Below the pieces are notes generated by a model. That model was not told the origin of the DNA. It worked only from the letters and a program-made list of their open reading frames with translations, and did not search any database. DNA of 64,000 nucleotides from Talinum fruticosum (taxonomy: Eukaryota > Streptophyta > Magnoliopsida > Caryophyllales > Talinaceae), in the NCBI GenBank assembly GCA_021018815.1, contig JAITYX010000002.1, positions 13,051,001 to 13,115,000 on the forward strand, read 5' to 3'. The translations under genes and the position numbers were made by a program. Below, piece by piece: positions 63,574 to 64,000 of this stretch (within the stretch, counting starts at the first letter, position 1; every line of letters starts with the position of its first letter).

Positions 63574-64000
63574 GTAAGATTTTCAATTTTCAATTTTTTG
63601 GTTTTTGTTTGTGTGTGTATGTCTGTAAAATGTATTCATTCAATTGGTTGTCTTTCATGAAACTTTTGGCATTTACCACTGTTGAAAGTTGATGCAATCA
63701 ATCACTCAACAGCAGATACTCATATTGTTGCCTTCTGTATTCTTGATGGATTAACTTTAGCATAATCCTCAGCATGTTATGGACTGCAGTTCTTTGGCCA
63801 CTGTTGGATCAGATATCATGAAAGATATTTTTGACATCAGGCTTCTGTGCCTTTCTTTATTGAGCTGCGAAGTAGTCTATGCTAAGACTCTTACTCGCAC
63901 TTGTATAGTGTTGGATATTGACACATGTTGAAGTTCTAAACTTGCTATTCTTGACGATTCATGTAGATTTTTAAGCCTAATTTAAAGTGATGAGATATCA
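63574..64000 (+). other. Start of the next bL17 intron
   Basis: Non-coding sequence after the donor at 63574. The acceptor-like CTGCAG at about 63787 would give a reading unlike bL17, so I take the whole stretch as intron. Confidence 0.5.

Overview
The window is nuclear DNA of a flowering plant, most likely a dicot. The genes are split by short AT-rich introns with GT..AG ends. The products are plant-specific or plant-typed (chloroplast triose-phosphate isomerase, XCT, a bHLH121-type factor, PRP4-like cell-wall protein, plant tetraspanin, NIPA transporter). The spaces between genes hold plant transposons (hAT, Helitron-like, Tourist-like, LINE, SINE). I cannot name the species.

Layout. 0-7 kb: eIF4B (minus; its last exon is not placed) and a NIPA magnesium-transporter-like gene (minus, 8 exons). 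8-13 kb: a two-exon tetraspanin (plus) and an intronless berberine-bridge-enzyme-like oxidase (minus, one frameshift). 13-22 kb: an intronless cyclophilin (minus) and a PRP4-like proline-rich protein (minus, one frameshift), with small retroposon scars between them. 22.4-32.4 kb: a head-to-tail duplication carrying two intact copies of translocon-associated protein alpha (minus). 33.2-37.1 kb: XCT (minus, 12 exons). 37.2-49.7 kb: a gene-poor, AT-rich block with Helitron-like ends, a Tourist-like MITE, microsatellites, a hAT element with a perfect 8-bp target duplication, and a long inverted repeat. 49.8-52.0 kb: bHLH121-like gene (plus). 53.5-58.5 kb: plastid triose-phosphate isomerase (plus, 9 exons). 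58.8-60.4 kb: dead LINE 3' half (minus), then a degenerate ACCGAA-rich repeat. 61.5 kb to the end: the first five exons of mitochondrial ribosomal protein bL17 (plus), cut by the window edge.

The genes do not form one pathway; most are housekeeping (translation, ER translocation, folding, plastid carbon metabolism) plus regulators of iron response and circadian/small-RNA processes. The neighbourhood itself is informative: from memory, eIF4B-NIPA-cyclophilin-PRP and NIPA-cyclophilin-PRP-XCT-TRAPalpha-TPI are the gene orders of two paralogous Arabidopsis segments (chromosomes 4 and 2), so this window looks like the unreduced ancestral order, interrupted by tetraspanin, BBE-like and bHLH genes.

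Three otherwise good genes each carry one frameshift that is repaired by a single extra base in or next to a short homopolymer. I read this first as consensus error in the assembly, not gene death. I found no CRISPR array, tRNA or rRNA gene, and no clear new multi-gene system. The most unusual structures are the hAT element with its internal repeat architecture, the 1.2-kb foldback, the Helitron-like cluster with tandem termini, and the near-empty poly-T retro-insertions.
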